Source: G020348185 sp964525045 (GTDB taxonomy: Bacteria > Nitrospirota > Nitrospiria > Nitrospirales > UBA8639). From it: a stretch of 64,000 nt of DNA. Shown one piece after another: positions 62,328 through 64,000 of the stretch. A program made the translations under genes and the position numbers. The stretch covers positions 186,001 to 250,000 of the forward strand of contig CAZGFD010000001.1 of the NCBI GenBank assembly GCA_964525045.1, in the 5' to 3' direction. Numbering within the stretch: position 1 is the first letter of the stretch; every line of letters starts with the position of its first letter. Under the pieces are notes generated by a model. It worked only from the letters and a program-made list of their open reading frames with translations, did not search any database and had not been told where the DNA came from.

Positions 62328-62657
62328 ATGATTCGTACGTTAATCACACTGATTGCGAGTCTGATGGTCCATGGGGAGGCCGTCTCCAATGCGGCCTCCC
62401 CGCCTCATCAGCACGTTGTGAAAATCCAAGCATTTCAATTTCATCCCCAACGCATCGTCATTGCGCCGGGCGACACCATCGTCTGGATCAACCGTGACAT
62501 TGTCCCACACACGGTGACGGCCAATGGTGGAACGTGGGAATCGCACACCCTGGAGGAAGGCCAGTCATGGCAGGTGGTCGTGGAAGCCAATGGGGTCTAT
62601 TCCTATTTCTGCAAATTTCATCCTCACATGACCGGGGTATTGGCAACAGGCGAATAA
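62328..62657 (+). CDS. Periplasmic cupredoxin (type 1 copper protein)
   Basis: A 109-residue blue-copper electron carrier. The signal peptide is followed by VKIQAFQFHPQRIVIAPGDT. The ligands are His in VPHTVTANGG, Cys in YFCKFHPHMTG, the downstream His, and the Met of HPHM. This resembles plastocyanin/amicyanin-like domains. GGAG precedes the ATG at 62328; a GTG at 62316 is also possible. It could accept electrons from or pass them to the nearby cytochrome P460. Confidence 0.92.
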   Translation: MIRTLITLIASLMVHGEAVSNAASPPHQHVVKIQAFQFHPQRIVIAPGDTIVWINRDIVPHTVTANGGTWESHTLEEGQSWQVVVEANGVYSYFCKFHPHMTGVLATGE

Positions 62658-62799
62658 AACCAAAAAACCCCTTGGCTTTTTTTGCACCGGCGACTGTAGA
62701 GACCGTGCCATTATTGAAGAAGGAAGCCGTTCCACTTTTGAAAAACGGCAGATACGTTTCAGAAATTAATTCTTAATGTACCGGAAAGGAGGCACCTTC

Positions 62800-63168
62800 A
62801 TGGGCATACAAACCTCAGTAAACCTAGAAGAACGACTACACGAACTCTTGAGCTACATCCGAGAGGGACGCATTTTTGAGGCGATCAATGAATTCTATGC
62901 GGACAATGCCGCGATGCAGGAAAACACCCAGCCATCCACCGTTGGACGGCGGGCCAATCTCGAACGGGAAAAACAGTTCCTCAGCACCGTAAAAGAATGG
63001 AAACGGTTCGACGTTACGGCGCAAGCTGTCGGCCAGGACGTGACCTTTTATGAGACCATAATGGAGTGGGTGACTACGGACGGCACGCCGGTTCATGCCG
63101 AGCAAGCCGTCGTCGCCAAATGGCAGGACGGAAAAATCATTCACGAACGCTATTATCACAATCCGTAA
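62800..63168 (+). CDS. SnoaL/NTF2-like protein
   Basis: A 122-residue cytoplasmic cone-fold protein. LHELLSYIREGRIFEAINEF with YADNAAMQEN is the usual first helix and turn. EWVTTDGTPVHAEQAVVAKW and QDGKIIHERYYHN complete the fold. Members act as isomerases, hydrolases or binding proteins, and the function here is unknown. AAAGGAGG precedes the ATG at 62800. Confidence 0.85.
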   Translation: MGIQTSVNLEERLHELLSYIREGRIFEAINEFYADNAAMQENTQPSTVGRRANLEREKQFLSTVKEWKRFDVTAQAVGQDVTFYETIMEWVTTDGTPVHAEQAVVAKWQDGKIIHERYYHNP

Positions 63169-63228
63169 ACAACCCGCTTTGCCAGAAAAGTTTATTCATC
63201 CAACTAACCTAAAGAAAGGAGCATAACC

Positions 63229-64000
63229 ATGAGCGTAGCGACATTCCAAGAAACGACTCACAAGGCGTCCAATGGGACGGTACCTTCCAAAACGATGAAG
63301 GCTGTGATGCTTCGGCAGTTCGGAGGACCGGAAGTCCTGAGAGTTGAGGAGATTGATATCCCTGAACCCAAACCAGGGCATATGGTGATCAAAGTATTGG
63401 CAGCGGGTCTCAATCGTCTGGATCACTATCTTCGTGCAGGGTCCGTCATTCCCACACTTCCCCTTCCCCATATCCTTGGCGTCGATGCCGTCGGGGAAGT
63501 CGTAGCATTGGGGGATGGGGTGACCGGGATACAGATTGGGGAACGGGTTATCCCTGCTGCGGGATTTACCTTGCGCGAGGAGGACGACAACAATCGTCCC
63601 TTGGCCACTTCGCCCAGTTTTGTTGTGCCGGGGGTACATATTTGGGGGTCCTATGCCCAGTATATGGAGGTGCCCTCCCGATGGGTGGTGAAAGACGAGA
63701 CGGGATTGTCTCCTGAAGAGGCCGCAACGCTACCCGTGGTTCTGGGAACGTCCGTGCGAGCCGTCAAACAGGTCGGAGCCGTTAAAGCCGGGGATACGGT
63801 CCTGGTGACAGCCGGGGCGTCCGGGTCCGGGAGCATGCACATTCAAGTGGCCAAAGCGTTGGGAGCCAGGGTCGCGGCCACGGTTCGAGATGACGCGAAG
63901 GGGACTTATGTGCAATCCCTCGGCGCCGATCTGGTCATCAACATTCGAGAAGAGCCTCTCGTGGAACGCGTGCACTTATGGTCCGGTGGACAAGGGGTGG
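63229..64000 (+). CDS. MDR-type quinone/zinc-independent oxidoreductase, cut by the window edge
   Basis: A medium-chain dehydrogenase/reductase, 257 codons visible and open at the right edge. The N-terminus has MKAVMLRQFGGPEVLRVEEI, then LNRLDHYLRAG, HILGVDAVGEVVALGDGVTG, and AATLPVVLGTSVRAVKQVGA. The NAD(P)H fold shows GDTVLVTAGASGSGSMHIQV, like quinone oxidoreductases. AAAGGAGC precedes the ATG. Last visible gene of the redox island. Confidence 0.9.
   Translation, partial: MSVATFQETTHKASNGTVPSKTMKAVMLRQFGGPEVLRVEEIDIPEPKPGHMVIKVLAAGLNRLDHYLRAGSVIPTLPLPHILGVDAVGEVVALGDGVTGIQIGERVIPAAGFTLREEDDNNRPLATSPSFVVPGVHIWGSYAQYMEVPSRWVVKDETGLSPEEAATLPVVLGTSVRAVKQVGAVKAGDTVLVTAGASGSGSMHIQVAKALGARVAATVRDDAKGTYVQSLGADLVINIREEPLVERVHLWSGGQGV

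Overview
The window looks like chromosomal DNA of a bacterium related to Nitrospira (phylum Nitrospirota). The reasons are an alginate-export-type outer-membrane porin, several small lipoproteins and redox proteins of a kind common in nitrite oxidisers, a short-form HisG, and the order rho-rpmE-prfA-prmC-murA-his. Base composition looks close to half G+C by eye (not computed), which would fit the lower-GC marine Nitrospira better than the high-GC ones. This placement is inference.

Layout. 1-2035 holds fur, a YwgA/Panacea-like gene and a ComEA-type protein. 2036-5702 is a complete IS1595-type transposon: perfect 23-bp terminal inverted repeats, a 9-bp target duplication, a transposase, a DNA methyltransferase with a nuclease-like C-terminus, and a Panacea/RelE-like toxin-antitoxin-like pair. 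It sits exactly at the stop codon of an M32 carboxypeptidase gene. 5700-31100 is a patchwork of housekeeping and envelope genes: a Ni/Co permease, CocE esterase, formate-THF ligase, uvrB, two Tat components, a porin behind a sigma-54-like site, a pseudo-caspase lipoprotein, yajQ, cstA, and EVE, YciI and DUF2203 proteins. A four-helix-bundle gene there is broken by one in-frame stop.

31750-49760 is the conserved core. It contains rho, rpmE, prfA and prmC, then murA-hisG-D-B-H-(lipoprotein)-A-F-IE-HIT with mostly 4-8 bp overlaps, dnaG-rpoD, tRNA-Ile(CAU), RNase P RNA and tRNA-Glu(UUC). 49950-64000 is more variable. It contains ppc, a bestrophin, a SUMF1-like protein, an acyl-CoA ligase, a di-haem cytochrome b with a pentahaem cytochrome c, and a TetR-controlled envelope redox island (YHS, cytochrome P460, DUF4383, DUF4142, cupredoxin, SnoaL and a quinone oxidoreductase cut by the window end).

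Three families of dispersed repeats fill the intergenic gaps: (i) 7-bp-period arrays in three spellings (GTTTCGG, GATTTGA, GATATTG); (ii) REPIN-like pairs of inverted palindromes with arms starting GTAGCTGC; and (iii) a GC-rich palindromic element that abuts the tRNA-Ile 3' end and interrupts one REP. The GATTTGA-type heptads also occur inside the four-helix-bundle gene. The most notable finds are the compound transposon, the heptad arrays, the pseudo-caspase lipoprotein, the cytochrome b/c pair and the TetR island with two matching palindromes.
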